Origin: Neocallimastix lanati (nom. inval.) | Taxonomy: Eukaryota; Neocallimastigomycota; Neocallimastigomycetes; Neocallimastigales; Neocallimastigaceae | Length of the DNA stretch: 64,000 nucleotides | Direction: 5' to 3' | NCBI GenBank assembly: GCA_016946835.1 | Contig: JACVTC010000233.1 | Span: 60,001 to 124,000 of the forward strand | In this document: piece by piece, positions 1-13,895 of the stretch | Layout of the letters: each line of letters opens with the position of its first letter | How positions within the stretch are numbered: the first letter of the stretch is position 1 | The notes under the pieces: model-generated | What the model was told of the DNA's origin: nothing | What the model saw: only the letters and a program-made list of their open reading frames with translations | Database searches by the model: none | Translations under genes and position numbers: made by a program

Positions 1-878
1 TAATTTGAAATTTTTATTTATATTTTTATAAAAATACTTTTTTATTGCTAATCAATATATTATAAATTTTAAGTATATAATATTAATAATCAATAATACT
101 TTTACATATAATAATATAATTTGTTAATGTAAATCATCCAATAATTGTGTTAATTATAATTTATTTTTTTTAATATTAATAATTAAAAATATTATTATAT
201 TAAAAATTTCATATAAAAAAAATTAAGAATTTATTTTATTATTATTATTATTATTTTTTAATTGAATGGCTATAAATAATTTTCATAATTTAAAAGAAAA
301 TAAAGAGTTGAGCTTTAACTTATTTTATTGCATTTCAACATAAGTGAACAGAAAAAATATTCAAAATAAAATAATAGCCATAGTAATAATTCAAAATTAT
401 ATTTATTTTTGTGAAATAAATTTTGTTTCTGATAAAGAAATTTTTATTTTTTACAATAAACCTATTTTTTTTTTTTTTTTTTTTTTTTCTTTTTTAGAAG
501 AAAAATAATAATAAGTTCAAATAGAAATTATAATAATAATATTAAAAGTATAATAAATTAAAATTAAAATACAATAATAATTTCATTTCAAGGTAAAATT
601 TGAAAGATTTTATATATAATTTTAAAAATTATTTTTTATAATAAAAACAACAACAATAATAATAATTGTAACAACAACAACAACATCAATAATAATAGTG
701 AAAAGGCAGATAAATTATATTTTAAAATATTTTTGAATTTCATTATATTTTTTATATTTATTTTATTTTTTATTTTTTTTTTAATATTTAATATATTATT
801 AAATTATAAAACTAATATATAATAGGAAGCATTTCGTTTTTTATTTAATCTCAATATATAACAACATTTTATATAAAA
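1..878. other. AT-only intergenic DNA upstream of the OS-9-like gene
   Basis: No coding potential is visible on either strand. The stretch has a T-run near 468-489 and short CAA/AAT-type trinucleotide runs near 645-695. The last bases before the downstream gene give an A-rich start context (AAAAATG). Any promoter lies here, but no motif can be singled out in sequence this AT-rich. Confidence 0.6.
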
Positions 879-2557
879 ATGAAAGTTAAAACAAATTTAC
901 TATTATTGAATTTAGTTACAATTGCTTACTCAGGATTAACTGATGTTTATGAAGATTTTCTATCAAAACCTCAATATCAATTATATTTTTCAGCTGAAAA
1001 ATGGGGTCCAAAAATATTGAAAGCCAAGGTTAATATAAATAGTAGATATAATTAATAAATAATTGAAATATTAGTTGCGATGATTTGGAGAAATATTAAA
1101 TGTTTTGTTAGGAAATAATTATACTAAAATAAATAATAATTAGTTGTGAAATAGTGTTTAAAATTTATTTATCTTTTGTTGTATGGAAAATAATAAAATT
1201 AAAAATAAAATAATAAAAATTATAATTATATATTTATAATTATTGAATATTTTTTAATATTAGGGATCATTTATATTTATTAAAATATGAATTTGAATAT
1301 CATTACAACATTTTGTAATTCATAATTAATTATTTATGTAAAATAATAGAGTTTTTTAATAATGATTAATTTTATATACAAAAATGTATTCATTCATTCA
1401 TTTTATATTATGTTGTAATATAGGAAGAAGGTGGAAATTCAATAATAAAAATACCAGTTAATAAGGACGGATTAACATATGCATGCGAAATTGAAAAACC
1501 TGTTGAACCTAAAAAAATAAATTCTGAAGAAGACAATAAAAAAGTAATACTTGATAAAGCTTTAGAGCAATTAGAACCTTTAGCATCTAGTTCCTGCATT
1601 ACTTTTGTATATAATTTTATAATGTTTATTAATTTATAAATTTATTATAAAAAATAAATTAAATATAAATACTAATAATATATTTAATACTAATATTTAT
1701 AATTGTACTATTACTACTAATAATAATAATTATGGAAATAACTTTGATTTATTCATTAAATTATTATTTTAATTTGTTATATAAGAATCAAGAATGGTGG
1801 TCTTATGAATTTTGTTATAAAAAACATTTAATACAATATCATGAAGCTAAGCCTACCGATCCACCAGAACATAATATGCGTTTTTGTCTTGGAAAATATC
1901 CTACTGCTGAAGAACTTGAAAAACCAGATTTTAAATATCAAAAAGAAATATATAAACGTGGACCATTTGGTAAAAATTATTTAACCCAAATGATGGTTGA
2001 TGGAACAATATGTGATATTACAGGAAAACCAAGAAAAGCTGAATTACGTGTAATTATTATAATAATTATATTGATAATAATTTTTTTTTTTTTAATATAT
2101 AAAGTTTTTTAATTAAATTTATTTATACTGAAATAATATACTATCCTTATATGTATACATATCTGATAACAATAATACAAAAAAAAAAAAAAACCCCCTT
2201 AAAAAAACAGTTTTATTGTGGTGAAGCTGAAGGTATTCAATCAGTTAAAGAAGTATCAATATGTAATTATATTGTTATTATAAATACCCCAAGATTATGT
2301 AGTAATCCTGGTTTTGATTCTAAAAAATCATTAAATTCAATTTTATGTCATCCAATTAGTGGTAAGTATATATAATTGATTAGTAAAATTATATGTAATT
2401 TTAAGAAGTAAATTAAATTTTATATTATTAAAATATTAATTATATATATATATATATTTCATCGTAATTATTATATAATACATATTATATATATATAATT
2501 ATTTTTGATCAAATTAAAATAATATTAAAATATTGAATGAATGAATGAATGAATGAA

Positions 2558-2612
<55 letters not shown>

Positions 2613-3388
2613 AAGAACATGATGAAGAAGAAAAAACTGAAACAAATGAACAACCTGAAAATCTTCCTTTCCCAGTATTCCGTAGACAAAGATCAATGGC
2701 TGAAATTGAAAAATCTAAAGAAATTCCAAAAAGAATTTATAAAAAGAAGATTAGAAAGAGTCCAGGAGTAACTTTCGTTAATCGTGATAAGAATGATAAT
2801 GAAGATGATGAAATAGATGATAAAGAAAATAAAGAAGAGCAAGAAAAATCTGAAGAAAGACGAGATGCTATGAAAAAGAATTTGGAAGACCAATTAGAGA
2901 AGAAAAGAAATGATTTTTTAGATACACTCCTTCCATACGCCAATGAATTAAATATTGATGATAAAGTTGTTGATGAAGTTTTCAATCAGCTTGCTGATTC
3001 ATTAGTTGATGCTATTGATAAGACAACAGATGATAAAGATGGTAAAAAAGAGATTAAAGCGGATGATTTAAGTTTTGAAGTTGTTACTAAGGAAAAGTTA
3101 AAGTCATGGCTTGAAAAACATGGTGATGAAATATCTAATACAGATGATATGAAGTTTAAAGTTGTGTTATTAGATAAAAATGGTAAAAAATATGAAGCAT
3201 CCAATAGTGATGCAGATGTCGATAAAATTGTGGACTTTTTAAAAGAATATAGTACTGATAATACTAATGTTCAAGATATATCAAAAATAAAGGAAAAGAA
3301 AGAGGAAGAAGAAAAAATAGAAGAAGTTGGAAATGAACCAGAGGATAAAAAAGATGAACAGGATAAGATTAATAGAGATGAACTATAG
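879..3388 (+). CDS. yos9: OS-9/Yos9-like ER lectin (MRH domain, RDEL tail)
   Basis: Role known for the family: an ER-lumen lectin that reads trimmed N-glycans on misfolded glycoproteins and hands them to the Hrd1 ubiquitin ligase (ERAD). I assembled five exons by reading: 879-1028, 1424-1606, 1786-2049, 2211-2361 and 2616-3388. All have GT..AG borders and compatible phases, giving about 506 residues. The N-terminus is a hydrophobic signal peptide (MKVKTNLLLLNLVTIAYS). The MRH domain starts with the WW motif (W115-W116) and Q128. It continues with the GxxCDITGKPR block (R194) and the CGEAEG..EVSICNY block (E213, Y219). These match the four sugar-contacting residues Q, R, E and Y of this family. 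The C-terminal half is acidic, Lys/Glu-rich and probably partly disordered. The protein ends in RDEL, an ER-retrieval signal, as yeast Yos9 ends in HDEL. Exon borders are predictions. The glucosidase II beta subunit also carries an MRH domain, but its LDLa region is absent here. Confidence 0.9.
2534..2613. repeat. GAAT/AAAT microsatellite in last intron of OS-9-like gene
   Basis: About six GAAT units run into about fourteen AAAT units inside intron 4 (2362-2615). The repeat runs right up to the AG acceptor at 2614-2615, so there is no pyrimidine tract before the splice site. Confidence 0.9.
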
Positions 3389-4283
3389 TTTTATTTTATT
3401 TTTATTATTTTTACTATAATTGAAATTAATAGAGATGAATTATAATATTTGTTTTATTCATTTTATAAATTATAAATTATATGAGAAATAAAAGAATAAA
3501 TAATAAAAAAAAAAAAAAAAAAAAAGGAGAAATATTTAAATATGTAATGTATAAAAATTTCTAAATAAATTATTATTAATATATATATATAATATAATAA
3601 TAGAAATATAAATATAAATATATATAAAAGTATTACAATAAAATGAAAAATGAATAATGAAAAATAAAATAAAAAAAAATTAAAATAAACAATAAGTAAC
3701 ATCAAATAAATAAATAGATAAATAAAAAAAAAAATAAATAATAAATAAATAAATAAATAAATAAACAAATTAAATAGGTAAATAAATTAATAGGTAAATA
3801 AATAAAATTTCATTTATCGTTTACTCGAAGTAATAATTAAAATTGTTAATATAAAATATAATTATTTGTATTAAATTATTTAGATTATTTATATATTATT
3901 TGCTATTATAAATAGTACTTTTAATGTCAATTTTTATTTATAGATTATTTGGAATTATAAATAAATAGTACTTTTAATGATAATTTTTAATAAATAATAG
4001 ATAATTGATAATAAATATAATAAATAAAAATTTGGATTTCTTTTATACAATGTAATATTAAATTATTTTACTCATATTCTTCTATATGAATCAAAGGATT
4101 TACCACATATATATTTTTTTGTTTTAGGAGTATTAATTTTATAAATAAAAATATTTTAGGAGTATTAACAATAACAATAATTTAATAAATTTAAAAATAT
4201 ATTATAGGTAATTAATTAATTGATTATAATATTATTATTGCACATATTTTTTTTTTTTTTAAAAAAAAAATATAAAACTTAAA

Positions 4284-4533
4284 AAATTTGCTATAATTCT
4301 TTTTAAAAAAAAAATAGGAACTTAAAATTTGATATAATTCTCAAATACAGATTATTATATAAAAAATTTATTACTATTTAATATGAATTAGTATTAAATA
4401 TATGTAAAAAATTTGCTATAATTCTTTTTAAAAAAAAAATAGGAACTTAAAATTTGATATAATTCTCAAATACAGATTATTATATAAAAAATTTATTACT
4501 ATTTAATATGAATTAGTATTAAATATATGTATA
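4284..4533. repeat. 125-bp tandem duplication
   Basis: The block beginning ATTTGCTATAATTC at 4286 recurs at 4411 and is nearly identical through the following 120 bases. This gives two direct adjacent copies with a 125-bp period. No coding content was seen. Confidence 0.85.
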
Positions 4534-5478
4534 TGTATAAGTAATTATTTCAGTGAATAAGAAATAATCAATATAATAAAAAAAAAAAATAAGGAATAAA
4601 TTTACATTTATAAATGTATTTAATAAGCTTATTTTAGTCATTTTATTTTACTTTATTTTTATTAATTTGTTTAATAAACATAGCTTTTGGTTACTTCGCT
4701 CTAATTGTTATAATTTATCCTATTATTATTTTTGAAATTTGAAAATTATAAACTTGTTAAGCTGTTTATTAATATAAAAAATATTTTTAGAATGTTTACA
4801 ATTTTTAATTTTTTAAATATTAAATATTCATAAATATATATATATATATATTTTTTTTAAATTAAATATTATATATATTTTAAAACAATTATTTCATTAA
4901 AATTAATATGTTATTTAACTATAATTAATTAAAATACTTTAATTTGCGGCAAGTTTTATATTAATTCTAAGTGTAAAATTAATTAATTACTATTTATATT
5001 ATGTAATTAGTATGTTATTTTTATTCCGTTTTTTTTGAGCCATTCTAATTATTGTATTTCTTAATATTAATTATTTATTAATAAATATTCTGTAATGCAA
5101 ATGAATATATATTTTTTATAATAAATTGGATATTATCTAAATAAAATCATTTTTAAATTATTTATAATGAAAATAATGTATGGGTATTAATAATATTATT
5201 AAATATGATTCTAAATATATATTTATATATATAAATATATTTATAATTAGAATTTTGAATATTAAAATTAGATATTAAAAGTTATTATTTTTTTATTTTT
5301 TTTTTTCACATACTATTTTATATATTATTAATACTTTTCATTTTTATATTATATAATAAATTATATTGAATTATATTTATTAATTATAATAGAAAAAAAT
5401 AAATTAATTTAATTATTAAATAAAGTTCTTTAATGAGCCACATAATTATCCAATGATTTCAATTTATTTTAATGTACC

Positions 5479-5517
<39 letters not shown>

Positions 5518-5871
5518 GATTCAATTATTTAATCCATAAAAACTTTTTATTTCAGAGTTAAAAGTTATCATAGTAAATACTAATTTATTAATTATATTTA
5601 ATGATAAAAATAAATATATTCTGTCTATGAAGTATAAAAAAAATGAAAGATAAATTTTATATAGTATAAAATAATATAAAATTAATTTAAAAATAAATTT
5701 TACTATTAAAATGATGATGAAAATAAATGTATTCAGTCAAAAAGTATAAAAAAATGAATGTGTTCTTATAAGCGTAGGATAATGAAAATAATATATTCTA
5801 TCTGAAAGTATAAATGAGTATCCAATCCAAAAGGTGTAACATTATATAATTTTTTTTTTAGTTTAAATATT

Positions 5872-5995
5872 AATTTTTCTAATTTTATTTATAATATTTT
5901 ATAATTTAAATATTTATTTTTCTAATTTTATTTATAATCTCTAATTAGTTTAAATATTTATTTTTCTAATTTTATTTATAATATTTTATAATTCA
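5872..5995. repeat. Three-copy AT-rich tandem repeat
   Basis: A segment with the core TTTTTCTAATTTTATTTATAAT occurs three times in a row with slightly varying spacers. It is non-coding and probably arose by slippage or unequal exchange. Confidence 0.75.
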
Positions 5996-7312
5996 TTAAT
6001 ATCTACTTATATTAACATTTTCATCTGAAAGTAAAAAAAAAAAAAAAAAAAAAAAAACAACTGGTGTAACGTATCCATATTATATTGAAATTTATTATTA
6101 GATAAACTTTCATCCTTTTAAATCTAAATTGATAAAATTTTGATAATTTAATTTTTTTAATAAATACAAGCTTAATTTATAGTAATTATTTTTTTATAGT
6201 AAAATTTCATTCTATTCATTATTTGATAATTTTCTATTTAATTAATTATATTAAAAAAAAATATAATTATAAATTATTAAATATAAATATAATACCTATT
6301 TAAATACGCAATAATAAAATTTTATATTAAATTATAAATAGAAATAAATGACTGTTAAAAATTAATTTGAAGTCAATATATGTATTAATATTATGAATAA
6401 GATAAATTTGGAAATAATATTAAATATTCATTAGTTTTATTAATTAAGAAAGTAAATTTAATTTTTTTATTATAATGAATATTAATATTTGTTACTAATT
6501 AATAATAATTATATATTATTAATTATTAAGAAATTATTAAGTAGAAATAATAAACAAAAATAATATTTATTATTTATTATTCTGACATTTCATCCTTCTT
6601 TATAATATTAATAAATATTCTCATCTTTTTTATAAACAAAGAAAATTTAAACTTATATTTTGCGTTGTAATATATTAATTATAAATTAAAAAATTATAAT
6701 TTAATATAATAATGAAATATTAATTAATAATAATAAGGTTTAACATATAGTTATTATATATATATATAGAATAACATTTTACATAGACACATATATTATA
6801 ATATATTTTCAATTATTTTTTAATAGTGAATATCATTTTTTATTGTTTTTTCAATTTTTAAAAAATTGTTTTAGTATTAATAATTTAATATATTATCATT
6901 GTATTGTACTATATATTAAAACTAATTATTTGATTATTTCAATTTTTTTTGTAAATTTTTATTTTAAATTTTTATTATATAATAATTGGAATCGAACATT
7001 TTTTTTTATTCTTTTTTTTCAAGTTTAGTTATAATTGTAAATAATATAATATAATTACTTTAGTCTAAAATTTTATTAATAATTTTTTTTTTAAGTAGAA
7101 ATTAATATATTTCTTCTTTTTTACTACAATACTATTACAGATATACATTTACTGTAATTTTATTAAAGAAGATAATATAAACAATAAATAACAAAATAAC
7201 AGGATTTTTACTATATATTTATTTATAATCAAACATAGTGTATATAATTTATACATTTCAATAATAGCAATTGTATTTGTGAATAATCAAAAATAAAAAA
7301 GAAAAAAACAAA

Positions 7313-10116
7313 ATGTTTAAAAGATTGAATTACTTATTTTTGTGTTTAGGAATTTTTATTTCTAATGCTTTTGCATTCCAAATAAGAATGCAAACTTTGT
7401 ATATTACTGATGGAACAGTAAATTCTATAATTCATACTATGTTAAACAGTTATGGTATTCCATTTGATACAGCTACTTTACCTGTAGCTTCAGTTACTCT
7501 AGAAAATGAAAGTGGTGCTTTATATAATTCTATTGTTATTGAAGGTGCAACTTCAGTAAATTTTCCAGTGGAAATTAAAACTCAAATAGAAGATTATCAG
7601 AAGAAATACAGCGTAAGAGTAGCTTATTTAAATTCTGAACCAGATACTTCAAAAGGTTTTTCTGCTGCTGCACAGGCTCAAAATGTTGTTGGAGCTCAAT
7701 TAACTACTGAAGGTGTTAAGATGGCAGAAAAAATTCAAATGAAGGGTAATGACGTATTTTTTGAAATTCCAAATTCTTCAGTGTATGTAAATAATATAAT
7801 ATTAATGATTATAAATAAAATAAGTAAATTAAATATAATAATAATTGAATTTATATTAATTTTTATTTATATATTTAAAATTAATGATAGTGATTCTGTT
7901 GGTACTGTTACCAGTGTAGGTCATTATGAACCAACTATTACGGATCCATCCGCTCTTGAAGAATTTTTAAAATATAATAATACTGAGGCTGGTGTAAATA
8001 TTAATAATATAATAATAATATATAATTTTTATATATTTTTTATTTTAAAATTAATTTTATATATATAAGAGAAAAATATTAAATATATTAAAATATAATT
8101 TAAATTAATAAAAATTGTTAAATATAGTGTGCTGGTGCTATTTATAAAAAGGATGGTGTTAATTCTATGTATATATTTATTCCATTTGTTGATAGTATAG
8201 CTGCTTTCTTTACTAGTCACTTTTGGATTAATTGGACTTCATATGGTATTATTAATGGTTTTAGAAGAATTTATTTAGGTGTTCAAGTCGATGATTATTT
8301 CGCTGATAATGTAGTTAATGAACTTTTACAAGAAAATCGTTCATACAGAACTACAGTTGATGATATGAAAGGTCTTGCTGAATGGCAAAATACCCTCGCT
8401 TCCCGTATGCCAAAGGGCTCTTTCTATAAGACCGAATTAGCCATGAACAGTATTCCAATTTTAGTTGCTGCTGAACATAAACAATATGAAATTAGAAATT
8501 GGGACTTAACTCCTCAAGAAGATGCATACATAAAACCATTAAATGAAGTTGGTGATCAAAGATGGAGTGGTAATGAAGATACTGATTGGGATCCAGAAGC
8601 ATTAAGAAAAGATCCTTTATATGAATATTTTGCTAAGAATCCAAAAACTCAAGAAGACTTCTTCTGGCTTACTCACACTTTCAGTCATGAGAATTTAGAT
8701 TATGCTTCAAAGTTTGATGTTGAAAATGAAATTGGTTTGAATGTTAAAATGGCTGGTGAAAAATATTTAGATTTATATGAAAAGGAATGGTTCTCAAAGA
8801 ACAGTATTGTGTGTCCAGAAATTAGTGGTTTACATAATGGTCATTGTTTAGAAGCTTTTAAGGAATACGAAGTTATCTATGGTGTTGGTGATACTTCACG
8901 TGCTGATATTACAAACATGACTAACCCATATATTCCAATGATGACAACAATGGCTACTTCTAATTTCGAAGGATTTATGGTTATTCCACGTCAACCAACC
9001 CAAGTTTATTGGGATATTGATACTGTTGAAGGTACTGAGAAGTATTACAATAATTTCTATAAAACTGATGCTACTTGGAGTCAAATTTTAGATCGTGAAG
9101 CTTTACATGTTACAAAACTTTTCTTGCAATTAAGACATGATCCATATATGTTCCATGAAAGTAATCTTCGTAATGCTGATTTTCCAGAAATTACTATGAA
9201 TGGTGCTTCTGGTCATTATGGTTTATTACAACAGTGGGTTGAAAGAATTATTGAAGAAATTACAAAATATGTTGATTGGCCAATTATTTCATTAAAGATG
9301 GATGATCTTGCTAAAACTTATATTAAAAGAATGGATCGTATAAGGTGTAATCCAGAATACAAAATTAATATTAATGATAGTACTCATGTTATAGAAAGTG
9401 TTGATATTATATCTTCTGGAGATTGTGAAATTCCATTATTTGTTTGTAAAACTGGTGAAATTGATTCAACTACTGTTGATAGTATAGAACAAGTTGGTAA
9501 TGATCCAAAAACAGCTTGGATTAAGCTTACTGGTGGTACACCAAGAAGTGTTAAATTTGTTGGAGATGTTATGTGGGATGGTGATGCTGAATCTTTCTGG
9601 AGTAAATATTGATTTATTATAATAAATTTTTCTTTCATATTTTTTTATTATTAAGAAATATTAATTAATTATATATATATATATTTTATAATTGATTTTA
9701 TTTTTGTAGATAATCAAAGTGCTACTGGTGTTCCTGTTACAAATGGCTCACCAGCTACAACTGAAGCCCCAGCTACCACTGGTCAGAGTGTTACTGATGG
9801 AAATGTTGTTGACCCAAGTGCTTTAGATGGTGCAAGATTATCTGCTACTATTAACTATAAGGAAGAAAATACACAACCAACTGTTAATATAGTTGTACCA
9901 TCCTATATATATATCCCAGAAGGTTCTCTTCCAAGTTATGTTAAACTTACCCATTCCGAAGACTCAAATGAAGAAGGAAAAGCTGCATTTGCAGATCCAG
10001 CAAATATTCCAGTATTATCATGGAAATGGGGATATGATGAAACAAAAGGATACTGGGAGACATGGAGTTGGGATAATGTTCCTGAACAATACAAAAAGTA
10101 CTTCTCAGTTTTTTAA
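7313..10116 (+). CDS. Secreted polysaccharide deacetylase, Agd3-like (CE18 type)
   Basis: Four exons were read: 7313-7782, 7891-7993, 8128-9601 and 9710-10116, about 817 residues, close to the size of fungal Agd3. The start follows an A-rich context (ACAAAATG) and begins a clear signal peptide ending near FISNAFA. Family knowledge: Agd3 proteins are extracellular metal-dependent deacetylases of amino-sugar polymers such as galactosaminogalactan. Catalytic-type motifs visible are QVDDYF (D246-D247) and HTFSHENLD (H374 and H378). Downstream are the family blocks HDPYMFHESNLR and WPIISLKMDDLA. The last intron splits a Ser/Thr/Pro/Ala-rich linker, followed by a short domain ending WSWDNVPEQYKKYFSVF. 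The substrate here is unknown. It could act on the fungus's own wall or matrix, or on chitin-like material in the rumen. Intron 1 is 108 nt, in frame and stop-free. Confidence 0.85.
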
Positions 10117-10457
10117 ACATAAAACTGAAAATTGAAAATGACTATTCCGTCTTCATAATTATAAAATAGATATATATATATATTTTTTATATATAAATTT
10201 TTTTCATTTTTAATATTTATAAAAAAAAAGTACCCAATAATATAACATAATCAATAAATAATAATATTATATAAATCTATCTTTTTAAATTATCTTTTTT
10301 TATTATTTTAAATATACTTTTTTTTTTTAAATTGTAATTTATTATTTAAATCTAATATAATTTTTTCATAATTTTTCTTTTTATATATATATATATATAA
10401 AAGGAGAAGTAATAAATAATTTAAATAAAGATTTTTTTTTTTTAATATGTTATTTGT

Positions 10458-10495
<38 letters not shown>

Positions 10496-11059
10496 TTTTT
10501 ATTATTTTGATATCTCATATAAATTTATAGTAGATCGTAGAGTAACTTTATTTAAGATTATTATAATGATGAATATAAAAATAATAGTTATATCTGAAGT
10601 TCTTTGTAATAATTCCTGTCCATATCATATATCGAAAACTAATTTTGAAGATTCCATTTAAGAATATTCAAATTTTTAGAAATGGTTGTAATTTTTACTT
10701 AAATACTTCCAACTTTTTACACGAATAAAATATTAGTCTTTTTTATAAATGAATAGAATCAATGGTTAGTTGTTAGAGCATTTTCCCTGTAATTAATAAA
10801 GATAATATTGAATAATGATAAAGATAATATCGAATAGTAAATAAATTTTATTTCCATATGAGAGAGAAATTTTTATAATATTTACTTATTTACAAAAAAA
10901 ATACTCTAGTGAATTTATTTTTATAAAATTTCAATAGCGAGTGAAATATACATATGAAAAATTATATAATAATGAATGTAAAAATATTTAATAATAATAA
11001 TAGTACATAATAATTGTAATAATAATTACAATTATTATAATAATAGTACTATTATAATT
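10117..11059. other. AT-rich intergenic region
   Basis: No gene is seen. It includes a T-run near 10460-10490. The latter part (about 10600-11059) has ordinary base mixing, but I could not link it to the LINE that follows. It may be decayed LINE endonuclease sequence. Confidence 0.5.
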
Positions 11060-13790
11060 TGAAAATTATAATAGTACATTCAATAATATTTCTGACCACT
11101 TCCCTCTTATCCTTTCCTGTAAGAAAGATGTCTCAGAAGGTTTTCGTGCTTCTACTCCATCTAGAAGATTCAAGTGGTCCCAACACATGTGTAATGAAAA
11201 GCATAATGAAATATTCTCAAGTAACTACTTCTCAATTCTTCTTAATGAATTTGATGATAATAAAGAATTAAGTTCTAATGAAATGGTCAATAAATTTATA
11301 GAAACAGCTAATAAAGTTGGTGATAAAGTTCATGCTAGAGTTCCTTGTGATCTTAAAGGCTCAGCTTTTCACTGCCCTTATTATATCAAGAAACATTCTC
11401 ATGAAAAGCATGTTGCATTTTATGAAATCAAAAATTTTTCTTTAGGTCCTAATCTTGAAAACCTTGATGAATTTTTAAATTTGCTTCGTGAATATAAAAA
11501 TATATGTGGTAAAGTCAGATCAATTAAGTTTTCTATTAAATCAAAACAATTTCATCAGTCGATAGAATCTGCATGTAATGATTTTCGTAATAAAAATGCT
11601 AGGAGTGCTTGGTTAGAATTAAAGAAGCTATCTTACCCTATGTACTCTAATTCTATTTCGTCAAGCGTTTTAAAGGACAAGCAGGGTAACTTTTTATTTT
11701 CTCATTCGGATCAATTGAATCGTTTTGTTGAACATTATAGTGAACTAGCTTCTGATGGTACTCAATATAGTCTGGATAATGAATGCTGGGTAAATTTATT
11801 TGGAACTAATCCTAATAATAATCCTACTTGGAATATTAATGATCCTATTACAATGGAAGAAATTCAAAACACTGTGCTTGATATGAAAAATAATAAAGCT
11901 CCTGACCCCGATGATATTCCGATTTAATTTTTTCAAAGCCTTCTTTAGTAAATCTGAATTATCCGATAATCAAGATGATTCTTCAGTTGTTCATTACTCT
12001 AATTGTGTTAAATGTTTACTTTCATTATTTAACAAAATCTGGGATAGTTTCCCTGAAGAGTGGAATTCGGCTTCTATAATATCAATTCCAAAAAAGGAGA
12101 TCTTTCAGATTGCAATAATTATCGTGGTATTTCTCTTATTAATGTTGGCTTAAAAATTATTTCAAAGATTGTTACTAATAGAATTGCTAAATATGCCTTT
12201 TGAACATAAATTTGTTAGACCTGAACAATTTGGATTTAGAAATAAAAAAGAATGCATAAGTTTATATATTTCAATTAGAGAAATATGTCAAAGAAGAAAA
12301 TTAGAAGGAAATTTTACTTATCTTGCTTTTCTTGATCTTTAAAAAAGCCAATGATTCAGTACCTATCTTTAATATTTTGATCAAATTATATATAACTTAG
12401 GAATTAGAGGTAAATATCATCTGTTTTTAAAGAATCTTTGTCTATCCTCTAAAGCTCGTGCTTTTTTTAATGGTAATCTCTCAGAAGAATTTTCGATTAA
12501 TCGTGGTGTTAGACAAGGATGCCCTCTATCTCCTATTTTATTCAATTTGTTCATTAATGATATACTGGATAATTGTGATAAGTATGATGTAAATTTAGAT
12601 TCTCAATATTGTTGTGGTAGATTTTTTTTGAGGATAATATTGTTTTAGTTGCTCCATCTAAACAAGCTCTTAAGAAAATTTTTGAATAAAGTTCATGAAT
12701 GGGCTATTAAAAATGAAATGATTTTTGGAATTAATAAGTGTGCTACTCCAGTTGTAAAACCGATTATCTTTGTTAAACCGATAAATTATGAAGTTCCATC
12801 TTTCTTTATTGGTAGTAACTAATTACCTAAAACTGACTATACTTATCTTGGTATTCCATTTGATGAATCTTTATCTTTGAAACCTATACAATTCAAATTA
12901 AACAATAATTTAAATGTCAAGTTAAATTTCGTACTTTCGATTTCTTATTAATAAATCTATTCCTCTCCCATTGAAGAAATATGTTTTATTTTCGTTTATT
13001 CTTAGTCTTGTTATATATTATGCTCCTCTCTTTGGTTCAAATAAGAGCAGATGTTCTAAAGCTCAAAAAATTATTAATAGAGGACTTTATTGGAGTTATG
13101 GATTTAAACCTCGCAATTCTTATGTTAGTCTCTATGATATTACTCGTGAATTGAAAATACCTCCTCTTTCAGCTGTCTGTGCTATATCTCAATTACGTTG
13201 CTTTAGAAAATGGAAAAATTCATCATATATTATTTATCATCTCACTAATAATATTCCTACTATGTCACATTACTCATGGACTAAAGAATCAAGGACTTTG
13301 GATAAAAAATTAAATGGTAAAAAAAACAAGTGAAATAAAAAAGTTTTAATGGGAAAGAGATGTTTTCAAACCTCAAAAGCTAAAAAAGCTATTATTTTCA
13401 AGGAGAATGATTTTGGATTTATTTCAGAAATCAAAAACTTAACATTTCAATATCCTAAGTATCAGTTGGGATTCTTTTGGATTTCTCGAATTAGGTGTGA
13501 TTTTAAATTTGTCATGAGTATTTCCATTTAAAGAAAAATAGTCTCAAAAGATTTCCGTATATGTTGTCCTTGTTGTGGTGTTAGTGTACCTAGCTTTTCT
13601 CACTGGATCTTTGCCTGTAAAGAATTGGAAAATTACAAAAATAAATCTTTACCTTTTCTAGATGATCTCTTTTTGAAGTTTGCAATGATAATTGAACAAA
13701 AATCCTTGGATGTTTATTTAGATTCAGAAAAGGATTATGATAATAATATTTATTACTTTATATTGAATACATGGTCATTTTGAAGCAATG
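11060..13790 (+). pseudogene. Decayed, 5'-truncated LINE (non-LTR retrotransposon) ORF2
   Basis: Translation in shifting frames gives the end of an AP-type endonuclease (SDHFPLIL near 11095). The longest open piece (11187-11927) leads into a reverse transcriptase. Motifs visible: NNKAPDPDDIP (normally NKAPGPDGIP) near 11890, RGVRQGCPLSPILFNLFIND at about 12501-12560, and an F-x-D-D-like catalytic block near 12621-12650 that reads FFEDNIVLVAPS. The tail has the CPCC..H..C zinc-knuckle-like segment at about 13560-13620. Frameshifts and stops near 11930, 12110, 12200, 12345, 12630, 12690 and 13330 show it is dead. No poly(A) tail or target duplication was found. The degraded catalytic site rules out activity. 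Confidence 0.85.
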
Positions 13791-13895
13791 TTTATATATA
13801 TTAGCAATGTGTGTTGTTAAATGGCATACAAATACAATCATTCAACCATATTGTTCATAAAAATAATATATGCAGAAATACAGCAATGTTATGAA

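Larger units (their letters stand above)
3389..7312. other. 3.9-kb AT-rich intergenic region
   Basis: No gene is seen on either strand. The open frames here encode only Phe/Ile/Tyr/Asn runs typical of random AT-rich DNA. Contents: AAAT-type repeats near 3715-3800, a 125-bp tandem duplication at 4284-4533, a T-run near 5480-5516, and three copies of a 53-61-bp segment at 5872-5995. There is an A-run near 6033-6057. The last few hundred bases presumably hold the promoter of the deacetylase gene. Confidence 0.6.

Noticed and set aside
2514-3204. Minus-strand frames opposite the last exon of the OS-9-like gene
   Set aside because: Antisense shadows of a supported gene, low complexity.
3463-3768. 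101-residue Phe/Ile/Tyr frame after the OS-9-like gene
   Set aside because: Low-complexity translation of AT-rich intergenic repeats; no start context or homology.
6843-7028. 61-residue hydrophobic frame upstream of the deacetylase
   Set aside because: Composition expected from random AT-rich DNA; no splice partners or motifs.
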